A stretch of DNA of 9,605 nt from Gemmatimonadota bacterium (GTDB lineage Bacteria; Gemmatimonadota; Gemmatimonadetes; Gemmatimonadales; Gemmatimonadaceae), in contig CANGXK010000072.1 in the NCBI GenBank assembly GCA_947457715.1, positions 1-9,605 of the forward strand. Reading direction: 5' to 3'. A program made the translations under genes and the position numbers. Positions 8,410 to 9,605 of this stretch are shown piece after piece. Positions within the stretch are counted from its first letter, which is position 1. The number at the start of each line of letters is the position of its first letter. The notes under the pieces are model-generated. The model was not told where the DNA came from, did no database searches, and saw only the letters and a list, made by a program, of their open reading frames with translations.

Positions 8410-8500
8410 GATCACGCAGAGCAGCAGAGGGCGCAGAGCACGCAGAGAACAGCAAGTTTTTTCTCTGCGGCCTCTGCGCCCTCTGCTGCTCTGCGTGATC
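8410..8500. repeat. 91-nt near-perfect inverted repeat made of CGCAGAG units
   Basis: The arms 8410-8438 and 8472-8500 are perfect 29-bp complements. After a 2-nt mismatch the stem resumes for 9 bp (8441-8449 with 8461-8469) around an 11-nt loop (8450-8460). Each arm is itself a quasi-tandem array: CGCAGAG or AGCAGAG recurs at 8415, 8423, 8432 and 8441, every 8-9 nt. The hairpin lies 20 nt after the M48-like gene and 58 nt before purD, and may also end transcription of the former. Its build suggests a dispersed REP/MITE-like element, but no second copy is in this window. Confidence 0.92.
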
Positions 8501-8545
8501 GTTTCTTCGAGTGTGAGCGGTTCGCGCTTCACTCTCGTATTGGAC

Positions 8546-8551
8546 TAGATT
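8546..8551 (+). promoter_or_regulatory. Candidate -10 box (TAGATT) for purD
   Basis: TAGATT matches the sigma70 -10 consensus at 4/6 positions and ends 7 nt before the purD ATG. A transcript from it would start at or next to the start codon (leaderless), in line with the lack of a Shine-Dalgarno. A convincing -35 is not visible. Confidence 0.3.
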
Positions 8552-8558
8552 TCCCGCC

Positions 8559-9605
8559 ATGAAGATCCTGCTCCTCGGCTCTGGCGGCCGCGAACACGCA
8601 CTCGCCGACGCACTCGCGCGCGAGAACACCACCGTCGATATCGTGGCCGGTCCGGGGAATCCGGGCATCGCCCAGCTGGCCCGTGTGGTCTCGGTGAATG
8701 CGTCCGACCCGATCGAGGTGGCCGAGCTGGCCGAGCGTGAGCAGGTGAAGCTGGTGGTCGTGGGGCCGGAGGCGCCGTTGGCGATCGGTCTCGTGGACCA
8801 TCTGCAGCACATCGGCGTGCCGGTGTTCGGGCCCACGATGGGCGCGGCCAAGGTGGAAACGTCGAAGGCCGATACCAAGGCGCTGATGATGGCGGCGGGC
8901 ATTCCGACCGCGCGCGCGGAGACGCATAAGAAGTCGGCGGATGCCAAGGAGGCGGTGCGCGCGCGTTTCGGGGTGCCCGTGGTCATCAAGGCCAGCGGAC
9001 TGGCCGCCGGGAAAGGCGTGATCATCTGTCACACGCTCAAGGAAGCCAACGCGGCCATCGAGCGCGTACTCGAGGACAAAGCGTTCGGCGACGCCGGCAG
9101 CGAGTGCCTGGTGGAAGCGTTCATGACCGGCGAAGAGCTGTCGCTGTTCGCGGTCACCGACGGCTACAACGTGATGCCGATGATCGGCGCGCAGGATCAC
9201 AAGCGCCTGCTCGATGGCGACGAAGGCCCGAACACCGGCGGTATGGGTGCGTACACGCCGGTGTCGTTCTCCACGCCGGCCCTCGTGGATGACGTCACCG
9301 AACGCATCTTCCTGCCCACGTTGCATGCGCTGCGCAAGCGCGGCACGCCGTTCACCGGGCTGCTGTACGCCGGGTTGATGCTCACGGAAGAAGGTCCCAA
9401 GGTCGTGGAGTTCAACTGCCGGTTCGGCGATCCCGAGACGCAGGCGAGTCTGCCCATGCTGACCAGCAGCCTGCTCGACCCCATGATGACGGTGGCCCAC
9501 GGCGGTCGCATCGGCAGCCTGTCGCCGTTCATGTGGCGTGATGGCGCGTCGGTCACCACCGTGGTCGCCTCGCAGGGATATCCCGATGCCCCGATCACCG
9601 GCCAG
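8559..9605 (+). CDS. purD: Phosphoribosylamine--glycine ligase (GAR synthetase), 3' end cut by window
   Basis: Cytoplasmic ATP-grasp enzyme that joins phosphoribosylamine and glycine using ATP to give GAR, the second step of de novo purine synthesis. 349 codons are present; the family usually has about 420-430, so some 75 residues lie beyond the edge. The N-terminal domain has GSGGREHAL (7-15) and GPEAPL (69-74). FGPTMGAAKVETSK (90-103) leads into the ATP-grasp domain. The ATP-binding KASGLAAGKGV is at 144-154, DHKRLLDGDEGPNTGGMGAY at 213-232, and the metal-binding EFNCRFGDPETQ at 284-295. All expected motifs are intact. The ATG at 8559 gives MKILLLGSGGREHAL, the standard start. No Shine-Dalgarno is visible; a -10-like box ends 7 nt upstream. 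The gene is separated from the M48-like gene by a long hairpin and is probably its own transcription unit. No other purine genes are visible nearby. Confidence 0.97.
   Translation, partial: MKILLLGSGGREHALADALARENTTVDIVAGPGNPGIAQLARVVSVNASDPIEVAELAEREQVKLVVVGPEAPLAIGLVDHLQHIGVPVFGPTMGAAKVETSKADTKALMMAAGIPTARAETHKKSADAKEAVRARFGVPVVIKASGLAAGKGVIICHTLKEANAAIERVLEDKAFGDAGSECLVEAFMTGEELSLFAVTDGYNVMPMIGAQDHKRLLDGDEGPNTGGMGAYTPVSFSTPALVDDVTERIFLPTLHALRKRGTPFTGLLYAGLMLTEEGPKVVEFNCRFGDPETQASLPMLTSSLLDPMMTVAHGGRIGSLSPFMWRDGASVTTVVASQGYPDAPITGQ

Noticed and set aside
8410..8500. CRISPR array
   Set aside because: The repeated 7-mers at 8-9 nt spacing form two mirrored arms of a hairpin; there are no direct repeats of CRISPR length with unique spacers and no cas genes.
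5741..9025. Very long minus-strand open frame (1094 codons) opposite the PLP, M48-like and purD genes
   Set aside because: It lies antisense to three genes with strong family matches, is rich in Arg/His/Gly as expected of a GC-rich shadow frame, and crosses intergenic repeats. No protein family is recognisable.

Overview
This is a GC-rich window of bacterial chromosome, mostly housekeeping. No phage, insertion sequence, CRISPR array, tRNA or rRNA could be recognised. The gene content (RF3, GlmS, GlmM, a trans-sulfuration-type PLP enzyme, an M48-like membrane protein, PurD), the scarcity of Shine-Dalgarno sequences and the GlmM type would fit a free-living Gram-negative such as a Gemmatimonadota member. 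That assignment is an inference from general protein character, not something the sequence proves.

Layout. Positions 10-4875 are a minus-strand block read glmM, then glmS, then prfC. The gaps are 13 nt (glmM to glmS) and 38 nt (glmS to prfC), so they are probably one operon. GlmS makes glucosamine-6-phosphate from fructose-6-phosphate and glutamine, and GlmM isomerises it to glucosamine-1-phosphate, the entry to UDP-GlcNAc, peptidoglycan and LPS. prfC adds the GTPase that recycles class I release factors. A divergent intergenic region (4876-5062) separates this block from a plus-strand series.

The plus-strand series starts with a short, degenerate relative of the adenylate-forming (ANL) enzymes (5063-5905). 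Its stop codon is followed at once by three perfect 15-bp tandem repeats (5908-5952). Next comes a complete Cys/Met-metabolism PLP enzyme (6077-7246). A G/C-rich hairpin (7275-7300) leads into an M48-type membrane protein (7316-8389) whose HExxH zinc motif reads QQLGH, so it looks like a pseudoprotease. A 91-nt near-perfect inverted repeat built of CGCAGAG units (8410-8500) separates it from purD, which starts at 8559 and runs off the right edge.

No clear multi-gene new system is visible. The items most worth a second look are the M48-like protein without a catalytic His/Glu, the truncated ANL relative with a broken A3 loop, the CGCAGAG hairpin, and TANNNT boxes placed 7-8 nt before start codons that suggest leaderless transcription.
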